Positions 36,757 through 36,791 of a DNA stretch of 36,791 nt are shown here, piece by piece. The position numbers and the translations under genes are program-made. The number at the start of each line of letters is the position of its first letter. Position 1 is the first letter of the stretch. The DNA comes from Gonapodya sp. JEL0774 (lineage: Eukaryota; Monoblepharomycota; Monoblepharidomycetes; Monoblepharidales; Gonapodyaceae). The stretch is taken from the NCBI GenBank assembly GCA_027604505.1, contig JADIIX010000180.1, positions 1-36,791 of the forward strand, in the 5' to 3' direction. The notes under the pieces were generated by a model. It did not search any database. It was not told where the DNA came from and was given only the letters and a program-made list of their open reading frames with translations.

Positions 36757-36791
36757 CGTGTTTTTGGTGTGGCCTGTTGAATATTCATCCA

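Overview
The window is fungal nuclear DNA. Genes are split by short GT-AG introns of about 55-95 bp, and its proteins belong to fungal regulated-cell-death and allorecognition families: HeLo/HET-s, NB-ARC-TPR, and a PNP-type phosphorylase fused to NB-ARC. It also holds a MATA-type HMG-box gene, a serine-recombinase relic and many decayed duplicates. The species cannot be read from the sequence. Abundant ribonuclease-inhibitor-like LRRs and non-AT-rich DNA would fit an early-diverging (chytrid-grade) fungus, but that is inference.

The main result is a tandem, partly decayed array of one module: an NLR on the minus strand, a HET-s-like HeLo effector divergent from it on the plus strand about 295 bp away, then an accessory block. 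Module 1 (about 1.6-5.4 kb) has an NLR N-terminal stub, a broken HeLo gene that still shows both C-terminal HET-s-type amyloid repeats, and a collapsed accessory block. Module 2 (7.4-17.4 kb) has the one apparently intact NLR (minus, 7413-11414, 923 aa in 13 exons), a decayed HeLo gene (11709-12115) and a full accessory block. Module 3 (28.6-35.2 kb) has a second full accessory block (about 5.1 kb, direct repeat of 12.3-17.4 kb) followed by the 3' LRR exons of a third NLR. The layout matches the known het-S/nwd2 pairing, in which an NLR carries at its N-terminus a copy of the effector's amyloid motif.

The intact NLR reads: HET-s-type amyloid motif, NB-ARC, TPR, then about 11 LRRs, nearly every LRR on its own 84-bp phase-1 exon. 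Exon and intron repeat together with a period of about 180-210 bp.

Between modules 2 and 3 (17.4-28.6 kb) lie a putative coiled-coil protein (18.5-19.1 kb), a phosphorylase-NB-ARC-TPR NLR cut short by a stop in its TPR array (19.5-22.4 kb), a frameshifted serine recombinase with a spliceosomal-type intron (22.9-24.0 kb, minus) and an intact-looking seven-exon HMG-box gene (24.7-26.0 kb). The ends hold an alpha/beta-hydrolase fragment (1.2-1.5 kb) and an ankyrin remnant (36.4-36.8 kb). No rRNA, tRNA or CRISPR array was recognised. All exon models were built by hand from reading frame, splice sites and phase, and need RNA support.
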